Below are positions 1 through 6,116 of a stretch of DNA of 7,427 nucleotides, in pieces. The notes below the pieces were generated by a model. The model ran no database searches. It had not been told where the DNA came from and worked only from the letters and a program-made list of their open reading frames with translations. The translations under genes and the position numbers were made by a program. This DNA comes from W0P28-013 sp963638355 (GTDB lineage Bacteria > Bacteroidota > Bacteroidia > Bacteroidales > Paludibacteraceae): assembly GCA_963638355.1 (NCBI GenBank), contig CAVHRT010000083.1:1-7427 (forward strand), given 5' to 3'. Each line of letters starts with the position of its first letter. Within the stretch, counting starts at the first letter, position 1.

Positions 1-35
1 GATTGGAGCTCTTCGTTTTCGTTTTTGTTTTGCAT
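1..35 (-). CDS. Possible 5' end of a gene running off the left edge
   Basis: On the minus strand an ATG at 35-33 opens a frame without stop to the window edge, reading MQNKNENEELQ. The hydrophilic Asn/Glu/Lys-rich start is typical of a real cytosolic N-terminus, but eleven codons are too few to identify a product. It lies about 76 bases downstream of the T-run that ends the structured RNA on the same strand, so that RNA could be its leader. No Shine-Dalgarno is visible, which is usual for Bacteroidota. The frame could equally be chance; on the plus strand the same stretch could be the tail of a gene ending at a TAA. Confidence 0.25.
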   Translation of the reverse strand, partial: MQNKNENEELQ

Positions 36-51
36 AAAAACTTAAGTTTTT
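36..51. repeat. Perfect 16-bp A/T-rich palindrome
   Basis: AAAAACTTAAGTTTTT reads the same on both strands and abuts the possible minus-strand start codon at 35. It could be a dyad operator or a weak terminator-like stem. It has no loop of its own, and its low G+C content makes a chance origin possible. Confidence 0.3.
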
Positions 52-110
52 TGCCCGCCAGCCTCCCCAAACAAGCGTGTTTTGTAAAAAAAATGTTCAC
101 TATTGGGCAT

Positions 111-124
111 AAAAAAAGCGTGGG
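111..124 (-). terminator. Probable 3' end of the structured RNA
   Basis: On the minus strand CCCACGC (124-118) is followed directly by TTTTTTT (117-111). CCCACGC is the exact complement of GCGTGGG at 205-199, so a terminator would need a stem closing over about 74 bases that hold smaller foldbacks. No compact local GC-rich hairpin precedes the T-run, which lowers confidence. The GTGGG part of the upstream arm is also used by the closing stem with 371-359, so the two folds exclude each other. Confidence 0.4.
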
Positions 125-383
125 AGTCTGTACTGTTACTCGTCTCACGATTCAAGGCCTTCACATTGCCCAAGCAGGAAGATGAGCAACGCAGAAAGCC
201 CACGCCCAATGCTGCACACACCAAGGCACACAGCACTGCTAGCAGGCATCTACAGTTGCTTTGTTTCTCCTACTTTTTGAATTTGTGAAGTTCTGAATCG
301 TCGAAACAAAGCGTTAGTAAACGCTTTAAAATATGTCCGTTTTCACCCCGCCACCCAAGTGGGCTTCTGCGGTAGTGTAAAAC
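111..383 (-). ncRNA. Structured non-coding RNA, 6S-like or gene leader
   Basis: The transcript predicted from the promoter at 389-419 starts near 383 and would run to a T7 run at 117-111, about 270 bases. Complementary segments seen are: a long-range closing stem of 13-14 pairs with one bulge (371-359 with 203-190); a perfect 8-bp hairpin with a 4-base loop (308-327); a perfect 9-bp stem (311-303 with 267-259); the 10-bp palindrome CTGCTAGCAG (236-245); and a second long-range pairing 205-199 with 124-118 just before the T-run. A closing stem spanning about 182 bases around an open interior resembles the general plan of 6S RNA, a RNA polymerase inhibitor. No primary-sequence signature of 6S could be confirmed. 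The alternative is a cis-acting leader for a gene starting near 35. Short open frames over this region show no protein-like features. I am fairly sure it is an RNA gene and unsure of the class. Confidence 0.5.
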
Positions 384-388
384 AGTTG

Positions 389-419
389 CAAATTTACGTA
401 TTATTTTTTACATGGCAAA
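389..419 (-). promoter_or_regulatory. Consensus Bacteroidota promoter for the RNA gene
   Basis: The minus strand carries TTTG (419-416), a 19-base spacer and TAAATTTG (396-389). This matches the primary sigma factor consensus of Bacteroides relatives (TTTG near -33, TAnnTTTG near -7), including the spacing. Transcription would start near 380-383, just before the 5' arm of the closing stem. No start codon with a plausible frame follows at a normal distance, which supports a non-coding product. Confidence 0.75.
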
Positions 420-481
420 GGAATTTTGAAATTTTTTTACGGAGTAAAGAATTAAGACGGGGCTCTGCAAAATAGGTGTAG

Positions 482-515
482 AAAACAAAAGAACCGCAAC
501 TTTCGCTGCGGTTCT
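482..515 (-). terminator. Intrinsic terminator of the FISUMP-like lipoprotein gene
   Basis: An inverted repeat at 490-515 folds on the minus strand into an 11-pair stem (AGAACCGCAGC against GTTGCGGTTCT, one G-U pair) closed by a GAAA tetraloop of the stable GNRA class. It is followed by TTTGTTTT (489-482). It begins 20 bases after the stop codon at 536. The layout is that of a textbook Rho-independent terminator and separates the lipoprotein gene from the RNA gene beyond it. Confidence 0.88.
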
Positions 516-535
516 CATTATTTATGTTTTTCTTG

Positions 536-1420
536 TCAAATCTTCTTGAAAAGGCGCACGGCATTGCCATAGGCCACATCGGCATAGTTGCGGCAAGCCA
601 CCTCTTTTTGGTTGAAGTCGAGCCAGTAGCCAACCGAACTGCCTTCCCAGCAATTTTCTTCGTCAAGGTCGCAAAGCCAGTAATAACCAGCATATCCGTC
701 TCTCACTTTGGCACCCCAACGCAGACCCGTTGCAGGCAAGAAAGCAGCGCCAGCCTGCTCCATCAGCGTCCACTGCTCGGCAGTATAGGTGTTGTGCGTG
801 TAGCCATCGCGGTTATCGTTGTTGTAACGCCAGCTGTCAGCATTTTCGCCCTCGAGCACATAGCCATGCTCTATGCTTGGGTTGAATGTTAACCCTTCGG
901 GCAATGTCCAATTGTCGGGCAGCACTATCAGACCTTTGATGCCTTCCACTGTGCCACAAGCAAACAGTTTATCGGCATTCGGACGCGTGTAGAGAATGTA
1001 GGTCCACTCGAGGTGCGACGGTGTGTACCAAGTGTCGGCGGCGTCGCTACCAATGGCGTTCGTGCCCCAATCGACAAATTTGGAGTAGAACGAGTTGTAG
1101 TTGGCGGCGTCGGAATAGCTGATGTGCTGCGTAGGATTTGCGCCCGTGCCGTAGCCAAACAGGTCGATCCAGCCATCGTATGTGTCGCTAATGTTCGCAT
1201 TCAGCGCACCAATGGTGTCGTACTGATGCTCGGCAAAGCGAAATTCATCGGTACTAGCACGATATTGCAGGTTGCCCGGCGCAATCAGCACTTTCTGTGT
1301 GGCCGAAACCATGAAACCCTCTTCGGGAAGCACCACATTGTTTTTGTCATCGTCTTTTTTGCAACCAAAGACGATTAGGCTCAGCACTACCAAGCCTAGA
1401 TAATTCACAATCTTTTTCAT
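536..1420 (-). CDS. Surface lipoprotein with FISUMP-like domain
   Basis: The 294-residue product starts with a lipoprotein signal peptide: two lysines, a hydrophobic stretch (residues 7-18) and a lipobox ending in Gly19-Cys20. Residues after Cys20 are KKDDDK, fitting the lysine-plus-acidic export signal that sends Bacteroidota lipoproteins to the cell surface. The mature part has APGNLQY (47-53), GWIDLFGYGTGANP (83-96), WYTPSHLEW (131-139), a Gly/Leu-rich FLPATGLRWG region (227-236), YYWLCDLDEENC (246-257) and a terminal NAVRLFKK. This order (Trp-x-x-Pro-x-x-x-Glu-Trp, then a Tyr-Trp segment, then a final Val-Arg-Leu) is that of FISUMP-type repeats and similar Bacteroidales surface domains with a probable C-type-lectin or formylglycine-enzyme-like fold. 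Function is unknown; binding of a glycan or surface partner is only a guess. Four cysteines lie in the mature chain besides the lipidated one (155, 250, 257, 276). It follows nifJ after 105 bases and a probable terminator, so it may have its own promoter. Confidence 0.85.
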   Translation of the reverse strand: MKKIVNYLGLVVLSLIVFGCKKDDDKNNVVLPEEGFMVSATQKVLIAPGNLQYRASTDEFRFAEHQYDTIGALNANISDTYDGWIDLFGYGTGANPTQHISYSDAANYNSFYSKFVDWGTNAIGSDAADTWYTPSHLEWTYILYTRPNADKLFACGTVEGIKGLIVLPDNWTLPEGLTFNPSIEHGYVLEGENADSWRYNNDNRDGYTHNTYTAEQWTLMEQAGAAFLPATGLRWGAKVRDGYAGYYWLCDLDEENCWEGSSVGYWLDFNQKEVACRNYADVAYGNAVRLFKKI

Positions 1421-1451
1421 TTGTTTATAAATTTACTTAAAACCATTTTCT

Positions 1452-1504
1452 GAAAAGAGAAAGGGCATGTTCCGCAAAATTATCATATTTCACAGAACAC
1501 ACCC
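1452..1504 (-). terminator. Probable terminator of nifJ
   Basis: On the minus strand GGGTGTGTTC (1504-1495) pairs with GAACATGCCC (1472-1463) over ten positions, two of them G-U. A 22-base A/T-rich loop separates the arms, and TTTCTCTTTT (1462-1453) follows. The stem begins 21 bases after the nifJ stop codon. The loop is long and the tail is interrupted by C residues, so termination may be partial and allow some read-through into the lipoprotein gene. Confidence 0.6.
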
Positions 1505-1525
1505 ATTTTCTATCGTTTACAGCGA

Positions 1526-4500
1526 TTATTTATTCTCGCCAGCAGTCCAATCGGTTTGGAGCATGCGCAAGTAGCTGCGATAGCGCCACTGTGCGTTCTC
1601 TTGTGCCGCGCGGAACAGGTCGGCGGCTTCGTTTGGATACTGTTTCATTACGCTAGCAAAGCGCACTTCGCCTTTCAGGTAGTCGGCAAATTTGTCCCAC
1701 TGTGGCTCTTTCGAATCGAGCGTGAACGGATTCTTGCCTTCGGCCTCGAGCGTTGGGTTGTAGCGCCACAAGTGCCAGTAACCGCATTCAACGGCTTTGG
1801 CCTCTTCGGCTTGGCTCTTGCCCATGCCTGCTTTCAGACCGTGGTTGATGCAAGGTGCGTAAGCAATCACAAGCGATGGACCATTGTAGGCTTCGGCCTC
1901 GCGCAGGGCTTTGAGCGTCTGTGCTTGGTCGGCGCCCATGGCAATCTGAGCCACATAAACATAGCCATAGGTTGTGGCAATCATGCCAAGGTCTTTTTTG
2001 CGAACGCGTTTGCCAGCAGCGGCAAATTTAGCGATAGCGCCAAGTGGCGTTGCTTTCGAGGCTTGACCGCCCGTGTTAGAATAGACTTCGGTATCGAGAA
2101 CGAGAATGTTTACATCTTCGCCCGAAGCTATCACGTGGTCGAGTCCGCCGTAGCCTATGTCGTAACTTGCGCCATCGCCACCGATAATCCACTGACTGCG
2201 TTTTACAAGATGATCTTTGTATTTCAGAATCTCGCAGCACTTGTCGCAACCGCAGGCTTCGCAGGCTGCCACAATTGGCTCGTAGAGGCGTTTTGTTACG
2301 TCGGCATCGTTCTTGTTGTCGATCCACTCGCGGAACATGGCTTTCAGCTCGTCGGAGCAGCATGTGCAGGCTTGAGCCTCTTCCATCAGGCGGGCAAGGC
2401 GTGCTTTAATCTTCTTGTGAGCAATCTGCATTCCGAGACCGTATTCGCAGAAATCTTCGAACAGCGAGTTCGACCATGCTGGACCGTGTCCTTTCTCGTT
2501 GGTGGTGTAAGGTGTGCTTGGCACCGAACCTGAATAGATTGATGTGCAACCCGTGGCGTTGGCGGCAATTTCGCGGTCGCCAAAGAGCTGCGAAATCAGT
2601 TTCAGATAGGGTGTTTCGCCGCAACCCGAGCAAGCGCCCGAGAACTCGAACAGTGGCGTAGCAAATTGGCTGTTCTTCACATTCGATTTGATGTCGACCA
2701 AATCCTGCTTTGTCTTCACATTTTCTACGCAGTAGTTCCAATTTTCGGCCTCTGCCATTTGGCTTTCGAGATCGACCATGGTGAGTGCTTTGCCAAGTTT
2801 TGGATTGCCCGGGCAAACATCTACACAGTTGCCGCAGCCGAGGCAGTCCATCACGCCAACTTGCATGCGGAAATACATGCCTTTCATGGCGGCTGGTGCT
2901 TTCATTTCGATCATGTCGGCATGCAAGCCTTCGTGTTCTTTCTCGTCGAGAACGAATGGGCGAATGCAAGCGTGAGGACAAACATAGGCGCATTTGTTAC
3001 ACTGAATACAATTTTCGGCATTCCAAGCGGGAACGAATGCGCTCACGCCGCGTTTCTCGTATTTGGCTGTGCCAGCCCGCCAAGTACCATCTTCGATGCC
3101 TTTGAAGGCCGAAACGGGCAGCAAATCGCCATCTTGAGCGTTGATTGAGCGAACCACTTTGTTGATGAAGTCGTCGCCATCGTTGTAGACGCGTGGTTGC
3201 TCTTCGAGTGCGCTCCAAGCGGGATCGATGTCGAGCTTGTGATATTCGCCACCACGATCGACGGCAGCGTAGTTTTTGTTAACCACATCTTCGCCCTTCT
3301 TGCCATACGATTTCACGATGAAGTGCTTCATCTCCTCTACCGCTTTCTCGACAGGAATTACGCCTGTGATGCGGAAGAATGCCGATTGCAGAATGGTGTT
3401 TGTACGGTTGCCGAGTCCAATCTCCTGCGCAATTTTGGTTGCGTTGATGTAGTAAACGGTGATGTTGTTGTCGGCAAAGTATTTTTTCACTTTGTTAGGC
3501 AGATTGCGTTTCAGCTCGTCGCCGTCCCAAATAGTGTTGAGCAGGAAAGTGCCGTTCTTTTGCAGTCCGCGCGTTACGTCGTACATGTGCAGATAGGCCT
3601 GAACGTGGCATGCCACGAAGTTTGGCGTGGTTACCAAGTAGGTCGAGTGAATTGGCTCGTCGCCAAAGCGCAAGTGCGAGCAGGTGAAACCGCCCGATTT
3701 TTTCGAGTCGTACGAGAAATAGGCTTGGCAATATTTATCGGTGGTGTCGCCAATAATTTTCACCGAGTTTTTGTTTGCACCAACCGTGCCATCGGCTCCC
3801 AGACCGTAGAATTTGGCTTGGAACATGCCTTTGCCGCCCATGGCAATCTCTTCGCCCAGTGGCAGCGAGGTGAATGTAACATCGTCGTTGATACCGAGCG
3901 TGAAGTGATTTTTAGGCGTTGGCAGAGCCAGATTGTCGTAAACGGCCATCATCTGAGCAGGCGTGGTGTCGTTGCTGCCGAGGCCGTAGCGGCCGCCAAC
4001 CACTTCGATGTGTCCAAGGCCGAGTTCTTGCAGTGCATCTTTCACATCGAGATAGAGCGGTTCGCCGTTTGCGCCGGGTTCTTTGGTGCGGTCGAGCACG
4101 CAGATGCGTTTTGCGGTAGCAGGAATTGCCTCTTTCAGGTATTTCAGCGAGAATGGGCGATAGAGGTGCACGTTTATCATGCCGATTTTTTCGCCTTTGC
4201 GATGGTCTATCACTTCGCGCAAGCATTCGCAAGCCGACCCCATGCAGATGACGATGTTTTCGGCATCGGGTGCGCCATAGTAGCTGAATGGGCGATATTT
4301 ACGACCCGTGATTTTGCTGATTTCGTCCATGTAGTCCGAAACGATGTCGGCCACTTGGTTGTAATACGGATTGCTGCTCTCGCGGTGTGTGAAGAACACA
4401 TCGGGGTTTTCGGCCATGCCGCGCATTTCGGGGCGCATTGGGCTGAGAGCGCGATTGCGGAACGCCTGCAATGCCTCTTGGTCAACCAGCGGACGCAGAT

Positions 4501-5074
4501 CTTCTTGATCGATCACCTCAATTTTCTGATACTCGTGCGATGTGCGGAAGCCATCGAAGAAGTTGAGGAACGGCACGCGCGATTTGATGGTTGCCAAGTG
4601 AGCCACACCAGCCAAATCCATCACCTCTTGCACCGAGCCTTCGGCCAACATGGCGAAACCGGTCTGACGGCAAGCCATCACATCTTGATGGTCGCCAAAG
4701 ATGCACAGCACGTGGCTAGCCAGCGTGCGCGCCGAAACATGGAAAACCGTTGGCAGCAGTTCGCCAGCAATTTTGTACATGTTAGGAATCATCAGCAGCA
4801 AGCCCTGCGATGCGGTGAAAGTGGTGGTGAGCGCACCAGCCTGCAACGAACCATGAACGGCTCCAGCAGCACCCGCTTCCGACTGCATCTCTTGCACGGT
4901 TACAGTCTCGCCAAACATGTTTTTACGACCCTGAGCCGACCATTCGTCGACATTTTCGGCCATCGGCGACGACGGCGTAATTGGGTAGATGGCAGCCACT
5001 TCGGTGAACATGTACGCAACATGCGCAGCCGCAGCGTTACCATCACACGTCATAAATTTCTTTTCTTTTGCCAT
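1526..5074 (-). CDS. nifJ: Pyruvate:ferredoxin (flavodoxin) oxidoreductase
   Basis: This 1182-residue cytoplasmic enzyme oxidises pyruvate with CoA to acetyl-CoA and CO2 and passes electrons to ferredoxin or flavodoxin, the central pyruvate step of anaerobes. Domain order is that of single-chain PFOR. The N-terminal pyrimidine-binding domain has YPITPSSPMAE (30-40), EMQSEAGA (62-69) and ARTLASH (115-121). The middle contains the CoA/transketolase-like and gamma-like regions (GGKGMFQAKFYGLGADGTVG, 413-432). A two-cluster ferredoxin domain has Cys689/692/695/699 and Cys744/747/750/754. The proximal 4Fe-4S ligands are Cys815, Cys818, Cys843 and Cys1075. The thiamine diphosphate and Mg site is GDGASYDIGYGG (966-977) plus DTEVYSNTGGQASKATPLGA (994-1013). 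By alignment with the Desulfovibrio africanus enzyme, Thr33, Glu66, Arg116 and Asn1000 are the expected substrate and cofactor residues. The chain ends about 50 residues before the D. africanus enzyme, so the C-terminal extension (domain VII) is absent. An unusual cysteine-rich stretch lies at 903-947. The start MAKEKKFMTCDGN fits the family. It is transcribed divergently from the outer-membrane operon. Confidence 0.98.
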   Translation of the reverse strand: MAKEKKFMTCDGNAAAAHVAYMFTEVAAIYPITPSSPMAENVDEWSAQGRKNMFGETVTVQEMQSEAGAAGAVHGSLQAGALTTTFTASQGLLLMIPNMYKIAGELLPTVFHVSARTLASHVLCIFGDHQDVMACRQTGFAMLAEGSVQEVMDLAGVAHLATIKSRVPFLNFFDGFRTSHEYQKIEVIDQEDLRPLVDQEALQAFRNRALSPMRPEMRGMAENPDVFFTHRESSNPYYNQVADIVSDYMDEISKITGRKYRPFSYYGAPDAENIVICMGSACECLREVIDHRKGEKIGMINVHLYRPFSLKYLKEAIPATAKRICVLDRTKEPGANGEPLYLDVKDALQELGLGHIEVVGGRYGLGSNDTTPAQMMAVYDNLALPTPKNHFTLGINDDVTFTSLPLGEEIAMGGKGMFQAKFYGLGADGTVGANKNSVKIIGDTTDKYCQAYFSYDSKKSGGFTCSHLRFGDEPIHSTYLVTTPNFVACHVQAYLHMYDVTRGLQKNGTFLLNTIWDGDELKRNLPNKVKKYFADNNITVYYINATKIAQEIGLGNRTNTILQSAFFRITGVIPVEKAVEEMKHFIVKSYGKKGEDVVNKNYAAVDRGGEYHKLDIDPAWSALEEQPRVYNDGDDFINKVVRSINAQDGDLLPVSAFKGIEDGTWRAGTAKYEKRGVSAFVPAWNAENCIQCNKCAYVCPHACIRPFVLDEKEHEGLHADMIEMKAPAAMKGMYFRMQVGVMDCLGCGNCVDVCPGNPKLGKALTMVDLESQMAEAENWNYCVENVKTKQDLVDIKSNVKNSQFATPLFEFSGACSGCGETPYLKLISQLFGDREIAANATGCTSIYSGSVPSTPYTTNEKGHGPAWSNSLFEDFCEYGLGMQIAHKKIKARLARLMEEAQACTCCSDELKAMFREWIDNKNDADVTKRLYEPIVAACEACGCDKCCEILKYKDHLVKRSQWIIGGDGASYDIGYGGLDHVIASGEDVNILVLDTEVYSNTGGQASKATPLGAIAKFAAAGKRVRKKDLGMIATTYGYVYVAQIAMGADQAQTLKALREAEAYNGPSLVIAYAPCINHGLKAGMGKSQAEEAKAVECGYWHLWRYNPTLEAEGKNPFTLDSKEPQWDKFADYLKGEVRFASVMKQYPNEAADLFRAAQENAQWRYRSYLRMLQTDWTAGENK

Positions 5075-5161
5075 AGTTTTTTAAGTATACTTTTGTTTAG
5101 ATTTTCCAAGAACAAAGGGCATAGAGCATAGATTTGCCGCTATGTATACGCAAAATTTGTG

Positions 5162-5169
5162 CAAAATTA
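5162..5169 (-). promoter_or_regulatory. Probable nifJ promoter (-7 element)
   Basis: The minus strand has TAATTTTG at 5169-5162, a match to TAnnTTTG. A partial -33 element, TTG at 5188-5186, is only 16 bases upstream, shorter than the usual spacing of about 19. Transcription would begin near 5155 and give a leader of about 80 bases. That leader contains a small foldback of CATAG against CTATG (5127-5144). The leader shows no recognisable riboswitch. Confidence 0.5.
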
Positions 5170-5224
5170 CTTTTTTTCGCTCGAACAACCTAATTTTATC
5201 GGCAAAAAATATGAACAATAAAAA

Positions 5225-5255
5225 ACTATGACTATTGACGGTGACTATGACTATT
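5225..5255. repeat. Pair of exact 12-bp direct repeats
   Basis: ACTATGACTATT occurs at 5225-5236 and again at 5244-5255, start-to-start distance 19 bases. Each copy contains an internal ACTAT doublet. They lie between the divergent promoters, upstream of both, and could be operator sites or a remnant of local duplication. No known regulator site was recognised. Confidence 0.5.
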
Positions 5256-5278
5256 TAGCCAACTGCGGTGACACAGGA

Positions 5279-5297
5279 GGACGCACGCGGTGCGTCC
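5279..5297. repeat. Perfect GC-rich palindromic hairpin, REP-like
   Basis: GGACGCACGCGGTGCGTCC is an inverted repeat with two 8-bp arms around a 3-base loop, much richer in G+C than its surroundings and followed by CTAC. It has no T-run and stands between two divergent gene starts, so it does not terminate either neighbour. Short GC-rich palindromes of this form occur as dispersed intergenic repeats in many bacterial genomes, and this one most likely belongs to such a family. A role in separating or insulating the two promoters is only inferred. Confidence 0.6.
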
Positions 5298-5344
5298 CTA
5301 CTTTATGAACTTTCCAACTCTTACTGACTTTCAAACTAAATTCG

Positions 5345-5352
5345 TACCTTTG
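5345..5352 (+). promoter_or_regulatory. Promoter of the barrel/S41 operon (-7 element)
   Basis: TACCTTTG matches the Bacteroidota TAnnTTTG element. The -33 region about 20 bases upstream (around 5321-5324, TTAC) is a poor match, so the promoter may be weak or activator-dependent. Transcription would start near 5357-5360, giving a leader of about 20 bases before the ATG at 5379. That leader is A-rich and has no Shine-Dalgarno, as is common in this phylum. Confidence 0.65.
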
Positions 5353-5378
5353 CAGCGGAAAAAAATCAGCATAAAAAT

Positions 5379-6116
5379 ATGAAAAAACGATTTCTTGCGT
5401 TAAGTTTGATGGCTCTGGCGGCATTGCCTGCTGCAGCAGTCGACTGGTACATGGGTTTCGAGGGCGGCTACAACTACAACGACTTCAGCATCGACCAAAA
5501 CTACGCTTACGACATGCGCTACAAAGGCGCTGGCGGCATCACCGTGGGCATTCCCATTCGCATGGAGGCGGTGAATTGGTTCGCACTGCAAGTTGATGTG
5601 GAATACACGCAAAAAAACCACAAAATGTACCGTACGCAAAAATACGAAGAACTCTACACCAACACCACCAACCACTATCTGCAACTGCCCGTGCTGCTCA
5701 ATTTTTCGTTTGGCGGCGAAAAAATACGCGGTTACATTGGCGTGGGCGGCTATGTAGGCTGTTGGTTGGCAAGTCACCGCGAAGGCAATACGCTGGCGGT
5801 TAGCAATGTGGTGACCAACAAACTCGGCGGCAACTATTACGCTTTCGACGAATATCGCAAGCTCGACAACAGTCACGATCAACGCTGCGACGCTGGTTTG
5901 GCCGCCAATCTTGGCATTCGCATAAAAATTGACGACCGCATGGTTTTTCATGCCGAAACCGATTTTCTGTACGGGCTCGTTAGCACTGAAAAAACTAAAG
6001 GTCAGGTATCGCCCACTCCGCGCTACAACAGCACCTACGCTGTGCAGATTGGCCTCACATTCTCGCTCGACAAAAAGACCTATGCCAAATATAAATCAGC
6101 AAAAATCGAAAAATGA
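5379..6116 (+). CDS. PorT-like outer-membrane beta-barrel protein
   Basis: The 245-residue product has a Sec signal peptide (KKR, hydrophobic residues 5-18, probable cleavage after Ala-Ala-Ala at 18-20 before VDW). The mature chain of about 225 residues shows alternating polar/non-polar strands rich in Tyr, Gly and aromatic residues: GFEGGYNYNDFS (26-37), NWFALQVDVEYTQ (66-78), HYLQLPVLLNFSFG (99-112), GYIGVGGYVG (118-127), GLAANLGIRIKI (173-184), VFHAETDFLYGLV (189-201) and a final strand YAVQIGLTFSL (220-230). The YLQLPVLL segment is characteristic of PorT-like outer-membrane proteins of Bacteroidota. The size fits a small barrel of eight to ten strands rather than a large porin. A basic tail of 15 residues (DKKTYAKYKSAKIEK) follows the last strand and would sit in the periplasm. 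The stop codon overlaps the start of the S41 peptidase gene, so the two are probably made together. Ligand or transport role is unknown. Confidence 0.85.
   Translation: MKKRFLALSLMALAALPAAAVDWYMGFEGGYNYNDFSIDQNYAYDMRYKGAGGITVGIPIRMEAVNWFALQVDVEYTQKNHKMYRTQKYEELYTNTTNHYLQLPVLLNFSFGGEKIRGYIGVGGYVGCWLASHREGNTLAVSNVVTNKLGGNYYAFDEYRKLDNSHDQRCDAGLAANLGIRIKIDDRMVFHAETDFLYGLVSTEKTKGQVSPTPRYNSTYAVQIGLTFSLDKKTYAKYKSAKIEK

Noticed and set aside
42..288. Short open frames of about 60 codons on both strands at the left end
   Set aside because: They overlap the structured RNA, have no protein-like composition and no initiation signals; the palindromes and complementary arms explain the sequence better.
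111..383. tmRNA, RNase P RNA or SRP RNA
   Set aside because: No alanine-tRNA-like ends or tag frame ending in ALAA, no GGAAAGTCC-type RNase P core, and no GGAAG-containing SRP tip were found.
394..693. 99-codon minus-strand frame overlapping the end of the lipoprotein gene
   Set aside because: It overlaps the conserved C-terminal FISUMP-like coding sequence in another frame and crosses the strong terminator at 482-515.
1428..1435. TAAATTTA as promoter of the lipoprotein gene
   Set aside because: It lacks the final G of TAnnTTTG, has no -33 partner at proper distance, and would place the transcript start almost on the ATG at 1420.
1556..2533. A 325-codon plus-strand open frame opposite the 3' half of nifJ
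   Set aside because: Same situation: antisense to conserved coding sequence, no family resemblance, no promoter or initiation signal.
3197..5131. A 644-codon open frame on the plus strand opposite nifJ
   Set aside because: It lies opposite the conserved PFOR sequence, lacks recognisable domains, and is rich in Cys, His, Phe and Val as antisense translations are. Codon bias of the sense gene removes stops on the other strand.
5279..5297. Terminator hairpin
   Set aside because: No T-run follows on either strand, and neither neighbouring gene ends here; both start here and point away.
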